Positions 8,016 to 15,176 of a stretch of DNA of 36,007 nucleotides are shown here, in pieces. The notes below the pieces were generated by a model that did not search any database, had not been told where the DNA came from, and saw only the letters and a list, made by a program, of their open reading frames with translations. A program made the position numbers and the translations under genes. Source of the DNA: Gammaproteobacteria bacterium (GTDB lineage: Bacteria; Pseudomonadota; Gammaproteobacteria; Poriferisulfidales; Poriferisulfidaceae); assembly GCA_026713705.1 (NCBI GenBank), contig JAPONY010000005.1, positions 1 through 36,007 on the forward strand, read 5' to 3'. Position 1 is the first letter of the stretch. Every line of letters starts with the position of its first letter.

Positions 8016-8928
8016 CGTCCTGGATCTCGGGTCCAACAGTTTTCACATGATCTACGCCCGCGTGGAGGAGGACGGGCGCATCGCCGTGCTCGACAAATTC
8101 AAGCAGTACGTCTCGCTCGGGGCCGGCCTGAAGAAGAATGGCGAAATCCGGGAAAGCTACCAGCATGCCGCCATCAACTGCCTCCGGGAGGCCTCCCGGG
8201 TCATCCGCAAGCAGAATCCGACCTATTTCTCCGCGGTCGCCACCAATGCTTTCCGTTGCCAGAAGGACGACTATTTCAAGAACTTGTGCGAGCGCGCGCT
8301 GGGCCGTCCGATCCGCGTCCTGAGCAGCGAGGAGGAAGGCGACTACATCTACCGAGGCGTAGTGCAGACCACGCCCCTGTCCGGCCAGGACCACTGCATC
8401 CTCGACATCGGCGGCAGCAGCACCGAATTCATCCTCGGCAGCGGCGCCCGCGCCAGTTGCATCCTGAGCTGGCAACTCGGCAGCGCCGTCTTGACCGAAC
8501 GCTTCTTCGACACCCGCATGTTGCGGCCCGCCAACTGGCAGGCCGCAGTCGATTATGCGGACGAGACCATCACGCTGGCCGGCAAAGGCCGCATTAACCT
8601 GCCCGGCATCCAGACCATGTACGGTGCCTCCGGAGCCATCCGCGCCATCAGCAACACCATGATCAAACTGGGCATCAACGACACCGGAATCATCGATGCC
8701 GAAGCAGTGGAAGAATTGGTTCAGAGACTACTGAATATCCGCATCGGATCCCACTTCAAACACCTGGATCGCTACCGGGTACAGGTTTTCCTGGGCGGAC
8801 TCGCGATCCTACATACCCTGTTCGAACTGCTGGATGTCCACGATCTGAAACCAGCTCGGGGTGCGATCCGAGAGGGCGTACTGCTTGAACTACACCAGCA
8901 GGCCCATACTACTGCGAAAGCCGCATAA
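7987..8928 (+). CDS. ppx: exopolyphosphatase, short single-module form
   Basis: This member of the Ppx/GppA phosphatase family removes terminal phosphates from polyphosphate (or pppGpp). YSVLDLGSNSFHMIYARV at the N-terminus is the phosphate-1 motif of the ASKHA fold, and CILDIGGSSTEFILG near residue 140 is the phosphate-2 motif. YGASGAIRAI near residue 215 completes the nucleotide-binding set. At 313 residues it ends after the two ASKHA subdomains and lacks the C-terminal HD-like helical region of the ~500-residue E. coli enzyme. Short forms are known in many bacteria. Translation could start at 7987 or at an ATG at 7999, both inside ppk1. Confidence 0.9.
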   Translation: MEKSMQPTYSVLDLGSNSFHMIYARVEEDGRIAVLDKFKQYVSLGAGLKKNGEIRESYQHAAINCLREASRVIRKQNPTYFSAVATNAFRCQKDDYFKNLCERALGRPIRVLSSEEEGDYIYRGVVQTTPLSGQDHCILDIGGSSTEFILGSGARASCILSWQLGSAVLTERFFDTRMLRPANWQAAVDYADETITLAGKGRINLPGIQTMYGASGAIRAISNTMIKLGINDTGIIDAEAVEELVQRLLNIRIGSHFKHLDRYRVQVFLGGLAILHTLFELLDVHDLKPARGAIREGVLLELHQQAHTTAKAA

Positions 8929-8977
8929 TTCTCACGGCCCTACGATGTCCGTCGGGCATCGGCGAATGGGCCAAACT

Positions 8978-9243
8978 TCAATCCGGCTGATCCAAATCTT
9001 CCTTCAACGCCTCGACATTTTTGAAAGACTCTACTTTTTTCCGAGCCGAGCGTCGCGCATGGTGGCAAGGGTCTCTTCGTTTGGCACCAAAGGCTCGAAG
9101 GGCAACGCCTTCTCGACCGCTACGCGAGTTAACATCATTCGAAAGGCATCGGAAACCGTCAGACCCATGCTGGCCAGCACGATGACAGCCTCTTTCTTGA
9201 TTTCCTCGTTGATACGAGCACGAACCACGGCATTTGCAGGCAT
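8978..9243 (-). pseudogene. RelB/DinJ-family antitoxin gene with homopolymer frameshift, no toxin
   Basis: The ATG at 9243 opens MPANAVVRARINEEIKKEA and LASMGLTVSDAFRMMLTRV, the ribbon-helix-helix half of DinJ/RelB antitoxins. FEPLVPNEETLATMRDARLG follows and then a stop at 9031-9033. That stop lies right after a run of six A (minus strand). With one more A the frame would continue as VESFKNVEALKEDLDQPD and stop at 8978-8980, which is the usual toxin-binding tail. As it stands the tail is lost. A RelE/YafQ toxin gene would be expected next, but the sequence runs straight into the convergent 3' end of ppx. The locus is an orphan. Confidence 0.78.
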
Positions 9244-9434
9244 AGCTTCACCATTGGAATAGAAAACTGAGCTACATTGTAGTCTAAAGTTCGGGAAACC
9301 AAGTCCATTCCAAGAGACTCGTGTCAAGAATAGCAAAAATATTATTTATTTCGCTAGTAAAATCAAATATATTTATAAATTCAAAATTAGATTTTGGATT
9401 TACGGTGTTTTTTCTGGCATCCTCCGATATTAGG

Positions 9435-9468
9435 AACACGGGTTCCGTGTTATACTTTATCCGTGTTC
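9435..9468 (+). promoter_or_regulatory. operator/promoter of the small-antitoxin/PIN pair
   Basis: AACACGG (9435-9441) and CCGTGTT (9445-9451) form an inverted repeat with a 3-base loop. A third half-site, CCGTGTTC, lies at 9461-9468. A TATACT -10-like hexamer at 9451-9456 sits between the half-sites, so a bound antitoxin-toxin complex would block transcription of the genes at 9487 and 9704. No convincing -35 was seen. Confidence 0.55.
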
Positions 9469-9486
9469 TCACGTTTTAGGTGCGGA

Positions 9487-9714
9487 ATGAACCTTACAGT
9501 TGTTGTTGACGATGCTACTTTAAAACGTGCTCGCATCCGGGCAATTCAGGAGAATACTTCGGTAAATGCGTTGATTCGGGAATACTTGGTGGCGTATGCC
9601 AAGGCCGACCGGCGTCATACCGAAGCATGTAAGCGAATATTAGCCTTGTCTCAAGCCTGTCAATCAGGACGCGGTGACGCCACATGGACCCGGGAAGACC
9701 TCTATGAGCGTTAA
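9487..9714 (+). CDS. small antitoxin, probably ribbon-helix-helix type
   Basis: A 75-residue protein starting MNLTVVVDDATLKRARIRA. The beta strand LTVVVDD followed by a helix of basic residues and a second helix (SVNALIREYLVAYAKAD) is the pattern of ribbon-helix-helix antitoxins of PIN toxins. The C-terminal [13 protein letters not shown] is the likely toxin-binding tail, of a kind common in this group. The ATG at 9487 is chosen over earlier in-frame codons because it begins the DNA-binding strand. The gene overlaps the PIN gene by 11 bases and is preceded by an operator-like repeat at 9435-9468. Confidence 0.78.
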   Translation: MNLTVVVDDATLKRARIRAIQENTSVNALIREYLVAYAKADRRHTEACKRILALSQACQSGRGDATWTREDLYER

Positions 9715-10129
9715 CTCCATATTCGTAGACACGAATGTGCTGGTCTATCTGTTTGATACGCACTCTCCCGATAAGCAACTCCAAGCGCAAAAGATTCTGT
9801 ATGAAGAACGAGGACGAATTGCTGTAAGTGTTCAGGTGCTTGGAGAATTCTACGTGACAGTAACTCGAAAACTGGCTGCACCTCTAGCCCCCGATATTGC
9901 CATACAAGCCGTTGATGAATTCTCTCAGTTTCAAGTGCACGCCCTTCATCCCGAGTTGGTTCGCTCTGCTATGCGCCGTAGCCAATCGTCGCGGCTGTCA
10001 TACTGGGACTCGCTGATTGTGGAAACAGCATTAAGTGCTGGGACAGAGATTCTGTATACCGAAGACCTTCAAGATGAGCAAGAAATCGGTGATCTCCAGA
10101 TTATCAACCCTTTCCGCCATGTCAGGTGA
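9704..10129 (+). CDS. PIN-domain ribonuclease toxin
   Basis: A 141-residue PIN protein, [18 protein letters not shown]. The first Asp is in VDTNVLVY, the conserved Glu in [10 protein letters not shown], and the later Asp residues in [12 protein letters not shown] and ILYTEDLQ. All expected metal-binding residues are present, so the RNase should be active. The start at 9704 lies inside the antitoxin gene, which implies coupled translation. The stop overlaps a possible GTG start of ilvD by 4 bases (GTGA), so the toxin locus lies immediately before a biosynthetic gene and may share its transcript. Confidence 0.87.
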   Translation: MSVNSIFVDTNVLVYLFDTHSPDKQLQAQKILYEERGRIAVSVQVLGEFYVTVTRKLAAPLAPDIAIQAVDEFSQFQVHALHPELVRSAMRRSQSSRLSYWDSLIVETALSAGTEILYTEDLQDEQEIGDLQIINPFRHVR

Positions 10130-11862
10130 ATCCTTATAATCAGCACCGCAACAAAGCCGCTACCCCCAGACTCAACATGCCCCGCTTGCCGCGCCCGCAC
10201 TCCAGCGTGATCGTCGACGGCTTGGAACGAGCACCCGCCCGCTCCATGCTGCGCGCCGTCGGTTTCGGCGACGATGACTTTCGACGTCCTCAGGTCGGCA
10301 TTGCCTCCACCTGGAGCGAAGTGACGCCCTGCAATATGCACATCGACCGGCTGGCCCGCCAAGCGGCCACAGGCGCCAACCAGGCCGGTGGAAAACCCGT
10401 CACCTTCAACACCATCACCGTGTCCGACGGCATCTCCATGGGCACGGAAGGCATGAAATACTCCCTGGTGTCGCGAGAACTGATCGCCGACAGCATCGAG
10501 GCGGTGACGGCGGGAGAAGGTTTCGACGCGCTGGTGGCGATCGGCGGCTGCGACAAGAATATGCCGGGATGCCTGATGGCGATCGCGCGGCTCAATCGCC
10601 CGGCCGTCTTCGTCTATGGCGGCACCATCGCTCCCGGTCGACACCGTGGAAAGAACATCGACGTGGTCTCGGTGTTCGAGGCCGTCGGAGAGCGGGCCAA
10701 GGGCCGGATCTCTGCGCGGGAATTATCTGCGATCGAGTCTTGCGCCATCCCCGGAGCCGGGTCGTGCGGCGGCATGTACACCGCCAACACCATGGCCTCG
10801 GCAATTGAAGCGCTGGGCATGAGCCTGCCCGGCAGTTCGGCACAGATGGCAACCTCCAAGGCCAAACATGAAGACTGCCGCCGGGCCGGCGAGATGGCGG
10901 TCCAGTTGCTGAAGCTCGGCATCACCCCCCGCGACATCATGACGCGCAAGGCTTTCCTCAATGCCATCGCCGTGGCGACCGCCCTGGGCGGTTCCACCAA
11001 TGTCGTCCTGCACCTGCTGGCCATGGCCCGTTCCATGGGCGTGCGCCTTTCGCTGGATGACTTCACAAGGGTCGGCCGCAAAGTGCCCGTGGTCGCGGAC
11101 CTGCGCCCGTCCGGGCATTACATGATGTCGGAACTGGTACGGATCGGAGGGATCCGTCCCCTGATGAAACGCCTGCTGGATGCCGGACTCCTGCACGGGG
11201 AATGCCGGACGGTCACCGGGCGCACCATGGCCGAGGACCTGAGCGAAGCACCCGACTACCCGGAAAAACAGGAAATCATCCGCCCGTTCTCCGACCCGAT
11301 CAAACCGGACAGCCACTTGGTTATCCTGCGTGGCAACCTGGCACCCGAGGGTGCCGTGGCCAAGATCACCGGCAAGGAGGGTTCTACTTTTGCCGGACGC
11401 GCCCGCGTGTTCGATTCCGAGGAGCGGGCTCTGCGCGCAATTCTGGACGGTTCCATCCGGGCCGGCGACGTGGTGGTAATCCGCTACGAAGGTCCCCGCG
11501 GCGGGCCCGGCATGCGCGAAATGCTCGCCCCGACTTCCGCCATCATGGGCCGGGGTCTCGGCAGCGACGTGGCCCTGATTACCGACGGACGCTTCTCCGG
11601 CGGCTCGCACGGATTCGTGATCGGACACATCACCCCGGAGGCTGCCGTCGGCGGCCCGCTGGCCTGGGTGAAAAACGGTGACCGCATTGCCATCGACGCC
11701 ACCCGCCGGGAGATCACCCTGCAGGTTCCGAAGAGGGAGCTAAATCGCCGGCGCAAGGCCCTGAAGCCGCGCCGCCCGCGTTACCGTACCGGCGTGCTGG
11801 CAAAATATTCGCGCAGCGTGCGCTCCGCGTCGGAAGGCGCCGTGACGGATATGCCAGACTGA
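10126..11862 (+). CDS. ilvD: dihydroxy-acid dehydratase
   Basis: IlvD dehydrates 2,3-dihydroxy-3-methylvalerate and -isovalerate, the third step of isoleucine and valine synthesis, using an Fe-S cluster. Cluster-binding cysteines are visible in [19 protein letters not shown] and [16 protein letters not shown]. The later block [18 protein letters not shown] and the C-terminal [17 protein letters not shown] are family signatures. The length of about 560-578 residues is normal for the larger IlvD subgroup. Two starts are possible: GTG at 10126, which overlaps the PIN stop, and ATG at 10177, which begins [20 protein letters not shown]. Neither has a clear ribosome binding site; the ATG gives an N-terminus closer to typical family members. 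Confidence 0.94.
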   Translation: MNPYNQHRNKAATPRLNMPRLPRPHSSVIVDGLERAPARSMLRAVGFGDDDFRRPQVGIASTWSEVTPCNMHIDRLARQAATGANQAGGKPVTFNTITVSDGISMGTEGMKYSLVSRELIADSIEAVTAGEGFDALVAIGGCDKNMPGCLMAIARLNRPAVFVYGGTIAPGRHRGKNIDVVSVFEAVGERAKGRISARELSAIESCAIPGAGSCGGMYTANTMASAIEALGMSLPGSSAQMATSKAKHEDCRRAGEMAVQLLKLGITPRDIMTRKAFLNAIAVATALGGSTNVVLHLLAMARSMGVRLSLDDFTRVGRKVPVVADLRPSGHYMMSELVRIGGIRPLMKRLLDAGLLHGECRTVTGRTMAEDLSEAPDYPEKQEIIRPFSDPIKPDSHLVILRGNLAPEGAVAKITGKEGSTFAGRARVFDSEERALRAILDGSIRAGDVVVIRYEGPRGGPGMREMLAPTSAIMGRGLGSDVALITDGRFSGGSHGFVIGHITPEAAVGGPLAWVKNGDRIAIDATRREITLQVPKRELNRRRKALKPRRPRYRTGVLAKYSRSVRSASEGAVTDMPD

Positions 11863-11955
11863 ATCCCTCCCTGTCCTCCCCTCCATCGCGTTGCGACATG
11901 GAGAGACGGAGATTATTGCTTTCCAGCCCCGTTTTCGCTTATAGATCCACCCTAG

Positions 11956-12038
11956 ACTTTAAATCAGACGGTATGTGGGCTTTCAATTGGTCGGCGCTTG
12001 ACTTTAAATTAGACGAGAGTAAACTTTAAATCAGACGG
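11956..12038 (+). repeat. three direct repeats before the second DUF4143 ATPase gene
   Basis: The 16-mer ACTTTAAATCAGACGG occurs at 11956-11971 and 12023-12038, with a variant ACTTTAAATTAGACGA at 12001-12016. Start-to-start spacings are 45 and 22 bases, roughly four and two DNA helical turns, so all copies face the same side of the helix. The last copy ends 35 bases before the ATG at 12074. The arrangement suggests cooperative binding by a regulator, possibly the ATPase itself. Confidence 0.75.
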
Positions 12039-12073
12039 CACCGCTATTGCGGATTTCCCCGCCTGATTTACGC

Positions 12074-13291
12074 ATGTATCCCCGATTCATTGAAAATCAG
12101 ATCCATGAAGCCTTGGCGTATACCAGGGTCATTATGATTTGCGGGCCCCGGCAGTCTGGAAAGACCACTCTGGCAAGACAGGTTGCTGGAGGAACGATGC
12201 CCTTTATCACTTTGGACGATGAGGCTTCGCTCAAAGCCGCCTTAGCCGACCCGACCGGTCAGTTGCGTGGTTTGGACCGAGCCGCCATTGACGAAGTACA
12301 GCGTGCGCCCAATCTCCTCCTCGCGATTAAGGCTTCTGTAGATCTGAACCCTCGCCCGGGTCGCTTTCTTCTTACAGGGTCTGCCAACTTGATGACTCTC
12401 CCCCGTGTCGCCGATTCGCTCGCCGGACGCATGAAAGTGGTCCGCCTGATGCCTTTGGCCCAAGCGGAACTGCATGGCAAGCAGCCATCCTTCCTGGAAC
12501 AAGTGTTTGCCGGAAAACCTCCACGGTCTGTCCCAGCAACGGTTGGAGATTCCCTCATGGAGAGGGTCCTTGCTGGCGGATACCCTGAGGCTGTCGCATT
12601 GCCGCGGAAACATCGAGAGGATTGGCACCTGGATTACGTGGACGCGCTTATCCAACGTGATATCCATCACATCGCCCAAGTTGAGCAGTTGAACATGATG
12701 CCAAAGCTTCTTCGCGTTCTCGCCGAATACTCCGGTCAACTCGCCAACTACTCCAGGTTAGGCTCTATGCTTGGCATGAATCAAGTCACCACCCAAAAAT
12801 ACGTCGGCATTCTTGAGAACCTGTTTCTTCTGCACGCCTTGAAACCTTGGCATGCAAACACCCTCAAGCGTCTGGTTAAAACACCTAAACTGCACTTCCT
12901 TGATTCTGGATTGCTTGCCTCGTTGAAACGAATTTTCCCGGAACACCTCCGCCGAGACAAATCGCCACTCGGCCCGGTGCTGGAAACTTTCGTTCTTGGC
13001 GAGCTTCTGAAACTTGCAAGCTGGGATGCCGACCGGTACGAATTTTCACATTTCCGCGACAAAGATAAAAACGAGGTGGATATCGTCATGGAAAATAGCC
13101 GCGGACAAGTCGTCGGCATTGAGGTCAAGGCCGCAGCCTCTGCGTCCGGAAAAGATTTCGCAGGCTTGCGCCGCCTTGCCGCCGGCTGCGGTGACCGGTT
13201 TGTTATGGGCTTGGTCTTATACGATCACGAATACACTTTGTCGTTCGGTGACCGGATGTACGTTGCGCCTATCTCTACACTCTGGGCCTAA
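12074..13291 (+). CDS. DUF4143 AAA-type ATPase, second family member
   Basis: A 405-residue ATPase with the same domain order as the protein at 4530-5702 but a clearly different sequence. Walker A is ICGPRQSGKTTLARQ near residue 25 and Walker B AAIDEVQRAPN near residue 75. GSANLMTLPRVADSLAGRM is the matching post-Walker B block. The winged-helix-like region is SRLGSMLGMNQVTTQKYVG near residue 235, and the C-terminal DKNEVDIVMEN...VVGIEVKAA resembles the nuclease-like D-ExK motif. ATG at 12074 is preferred to a TTG at 12047, which would add nine residues. Codon use is less GC-biased than in ilvD upstream. Three phased direct repeats precede it. Confidence 0.87.
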   Translation: MYPRFIENQIHEALAYTRVIMICGPRQSGKTTLARQVAGGTMPFITLDDEASLKAALADPTGQLRGLDRAAIDEVQRAPNLLLAIKASVDLNPRPGRFLLTGSANLMTLPRVADSLAGRMKVVRLMPLAQAELHGKQPSFLEQVFAGKPPRSVPATVGDSLMERVLAGGYPEAVALPRKHREDWHLDYVDALIQRDIHHIAQVEQLNMMPKLLRVLAEYSGQLANYSRLGSMLGMNQVTTQKYVGILENLFLLHALKPWHANTLKRLVKTPKLHFLDSGLLASLKRIFPEHLRRDKSPLGPVLETFVLGELLKLASWDADRYEFSHFRDKDKNEVDIVMENSRGQVVGIEVKAAASASGKDFAGLRRLAAGCGDRFVMGLVLYDHEYTLSFGDRMYVAPISTLWA

Positions 13292-13323
13292 GCCAACCAA
13301 GACATCAAGCCGATTCCCGAAAC

Positions 13324-13662
13324 TCAATAGCCTCCCTTGCGGCGGCTCTCGGGCAATCCGGCGATGCGCCCTCCCTGCTTGCTCGGGTCACCGGGGAACA
13401 GATCGTAGAGGGTCTTGGCGTTGATTCTCTCATTCCAGAGTTTCCCAAAGTGCTTGACCAGGTTGCGAGTGTTCGGCTGGTTTCCGGCATTCTGGAAAAA
13501 TTCCTCGCGCAGGTGCTTGATGACATCCCAGTGGCGCGACGTCAGTTCCAAGTCTTCGGATTGTGCGATGTGCTCGGCCAGACCCTCGCTCCAGTCGTCC
13601 GCATTGACCAGATAGCCGGTTGGCGTAGTCTCTATCGTCTTTCCGTCGAGTTCGATGCTCAT
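13324..13662 (-). CDS. DsrC/TusE-family protein lacking the C-terminal cysteines
   Basis: A 112-residue DsrC-fold protein. ELDGKTIETTPTGYLVNADDW, SRHWDVIKHLREEF and NTRNLVKHFGKLW align with the DsrC encoded at 18714. True DsrC and TusE end in a flexible arm with one or two redox-active cysteines (here CKYAGLPKPTGCV in DsrC). In this protein the arm reads GGRIAGLPESRRKGGY: both cysteines are missing, and the protein has no cysteine at all. It therefore cannot carry sulfur as a persulfide or trisulfide. Cys-less relatives have been proposed to be regulatory (the RspA group). The ATG has GGAGG upstream. Being close to dsrA, it might act on the same pathway, but this is inference. Confidence 0.85.
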   Translation of the reverse strand: MSIELDGKTIETTPTGYLVNADDWSEGLAEHIAQSEDLELTSRHWDVIKHLREEFFQNAGNQPNTRNLVKHFGKLWNERINAKTLYDLFPGDPSKQGGRIAGLPESRRKGGY

Positions 13663-13710
13663 GCAGTCCTCCGTGAATTTCTGAAGAAAGGATCGAAAAA
13701 TGTACCCTAA

Positions 13711-13716
13711 ATTATA
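13711..13716 (-). promoter_or_regulatory. possible -10 box for the DsrC-like gene
   Basis: The minus strand reads TATAAT exactly, 48 bases upstream of the ATG at 13662. No good -35 hexamer is found 16-18 bases further up, so this is only a partial promoter match and may need an activator. Confidence 0.3.
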
Positions 13717-13778
13717 GCGAGTGCCCCCACCCGAATTTCCCGGGTTATGGCCTCAGCAAGCAACTTGTATAGGAAAGG

Positions 13779-14096
13779 CTATACCGTCGCCATGTCTTTT
13801 GCGCGACGACGCACCTGCATGCGGATAGATTCACCGCGCTCGACCAACTCCTTCGACAGTTCATGCACCTTTTGGGCATTCAGCCAAAACTCTGGAGCCT
13901 GTTCGAAAAATGCAGCCAATGCAATTGCCGTCTCTGCGCTTATGCCCCTGCGCTCATGCACAATTTCATGTAGACGGGTTGCTGGTAACCCTATTGCCTG
14001 AGCAACGCCATGTACGGTCAATCCCATTTCCGCAATCTGCTCAAGCAATAACGCTCCGGGATGCGTAGCGATTCGCTGTGTGGGAATTAAAGTCAT
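13779..14096 (-). CDS. higA: HigA-type antitoxin
   Basis: A 105-residue helix-turn-helix protein. THPGALLLEQIAEMGLTVHG and IGLPATRLHEIVHERRGIS form the XRE-type DNA-binding fold in the HigA/VapI arrangement, with the characteristic SAETAIALAAFFEQAPEFWL after it. The antitoxin binds HigB and represses the promoter. It follows the toxin gene by 17 bases on the minus strand; toxin-first order is normal for higBA. The last 20 residues are rich in Arg. A palindrome upstream of higB at 14437-14461 is the probable operator. Confidence 0.9.
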   Translation of the reverse strand: MTLIPTQRIATHPGALLLEQIAEMGLTVHGVAQAIGLPATRLHEIVHERRGISAETAIALAAFFEQAPEFWLNAQKVHELSKELVERGESIRMQVRRRAKDMATV

Positions 14097-14113
14097 CTTC
14101 TTGTCTTCAGTTT

Positions 14114-14404
14114 TTAATTTTTATTGTAGTGGTTAGTTAACTCCACCTTGTACGCACTTCCATTCCTCCACTGAAAGCATATTCTCCAGCCTCGGGAAAC
14201 CCGAAGACTGTATTGTCCCTTGCGATCTCCACTCAACCGTTCAAGGTGGTTTCCTGGCGGTACCCGTAAGTCACCAATGTCTTTCGCAGCATTAAGACGA
14301 TCCAATTTCACCCGGGCTCGTTGTAAGACACCCGGAGGAAACAAGTTTTTCCTGGTTCCGTGGAAAATATCTTCGGTGCGTTTATCTGCGAAAGAACGGA
14401 TCAT
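14114..14404 (-). CDS. higB: HigB-type mRNA endonuclease toxin
   Basis: A 96-residue RelE-superfamily protein starting MIRSFADKRTEDIFHGTR. KLDRLNAAKDIGDLRVPPGN and the C-terminal YSLRVSRGWRICFQW are the hallmarks of HigB (Killer/RelE-like) toxins, which cut mRNA on the ribosome. The basic residues of the RVSRGWRICF strand are intact. The gene is first in a two-gene operon with higA. AGGA lies 9 bases before the ATG. This is one of the few toxin-antitoxin loci here with no visible damage. Confidence 0.9.
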   Translation of the reverse strand: MIRSFADKRTEDIFHGTRKNLFPPGVLQRARVKLDRLNAAKDIGDLRVPPGNHLERLSGDRKGQYSLRVSRGWRICFQWRNGSAYKVELTNHYNKN

Positions 14405-14436
14405 GCCATTTCCTATGCAGCCTTACGGAACCTCCT

Positions 14437-14461
14437 GCGTATTATGATAAACGTAATACGC
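14437..14461. promoter_or_regulatory. palindromic operator of higBA
   Basis: GCGTATTA and TAATACGC form perfect 8-base arms around a 9-base centre. The element lies 33 bases upstream of higB, where HigA dimers normally bind. It also lies 72 bases before the divergent gene at 14533 and could influence both. Confidence 0.6.
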
Positions 14462-14532
14462 CTTTAATGCAAATTTAAGGAAAGCCGTAATCAAATAGAA
14501 TGCGCCTTTCAACTCACGGACAGGACCGGATT

Positions 14533-14970
14533 ATGACTGAATCTGTATGGGGCATACACATGAAAGAGATGTGCAAGGAGCCTGTAGTCAATGGATTCAT
14601 CGGAATTGGCTGGAAAACAATGCGTAACCTTTCCGACTTGCCAGATGACCGTAAAGAGATCAGGAAACTCATCCAAATAGCATATCCGCGACATTCGTCT
14701 TACACAGCGGGGTCCGATGCCGGAGTTCTCTACCGTTTCCTGTACGGAGTTTCCATCGGCGACATTGTCGTCTATCCCGATACGTCAAAACCAGATCGCC
14801 TGGTGCATATTGGCAAGATTGCTGGTGACTATCAATATTTTCCTGATGGAAACCCTTACCCAAGCCGCCGATCAGTCAACTGGATTGCACATATTCCCCG
14901 CGATTATTTTTCCGAATCATCGCGGTCTTCGATAAGTGCTAGAAAAACTTTTTATAAGATTAAAAAATGA
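14533..14970 (+). CDS. stand-alone Mrr-N/restriction-system-like domain protein
   Basis: A 145-residue protein. SVWGIHMKEM, NGFIGIGWKTMRNLSDLPDD, SIGDIVVYPDTSKPDRLVHIG and SISARKTFYKIKK follow the pattern of the N-terminal domain found in some restriction-system (Mrr-like) proteins, where a nuclease domain comes next. Here the protein stops right after that domain and no nuclease is encoded downstream. It may be a truncated gene or a stand-alone recognition module. ATG at 14533 is chosen because it begins the domain; an in-frame ATG at 14500 would add 11 unrelated residues. AT-rich composition marks it as accessory DNA. I do not assign a function. Confidence 0.6.
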   Translation: MTESVWGIHMKEMCKEPVVNGFIGIGWKTMRNLSDLPDDRKEIRKLIQIAYPRHSSYTAGSDAGVLYRFLYGVSIGDIVVYPDTSKPDRLVHIGKIAGDYQYFPDGNPYPSRRSVNWIAHIPRDYFSESSRSSISARKTFYKIKK

Positions 14971-15013
14971 TTCCGAGTTCCGGGCGGCTCTGGGTTAGGA
15001 AGTAAGTTCGGCT

Positions 15014-15030
15014 CCAATCCAGAAGATTGG
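15014..15030. repeat. inverted repeat in the dsr upstream region
   Basis: CCAATC and GATTGG form perfect 6-base arms around 5 bases, followed by TCTT. It could be a weak terminator of the gene at 14533 or a regulator site for dsr. Neither is certain. Confidence 0.4.
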
Positions 15031-15061
15031 TCTTAACTTGAACTCTTGAACCCAGCCCCTA

Positions 15062-15079
15062 CCCCTTAGGGGATATAAT
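15062..15079 (+). promoter_or_regulatory. probable dsr promoter with overlapping palindrome
   Basis: TATAAT at 15074-15079 is a perfect -10 hexamer about 100 bases before dsrA. Directly before it lies the 11-base palindrome CCCCTTAGGGG (15062-15072), in the spacer position. The best -35-like hexamer, TTGAAC at 15046, is 22 bases away, too far for unassisted sigma-70 use. This looks like a regulated promoter. AGGAGG at 15161-15166 is the ribosome binding site of dsrA. Confidence 0.45.
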
Positions 15080-15176
15080 AGTTGGTTCCCGGCTTACCCC
15101 ATAGTGAAATTTATATCTGCTTCAAAATCATTTATCCTATGCACTGGCCACGTGTTTGACAGGAGGACCGTGAACC

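Noticed and set aside
6047-8050. Second plus-frame open frame of 667 codons inside ppk1
   Set aside because: Proline/arginine-rich out-of-frame translation; ppk1 has all catalytic motifs in the other frame.
11881-11903. CTCCAT/ATGGAG inverted repeat after ilvD as a terminator
   Set aside because: No T run follows and the loop is long; too weak to call.
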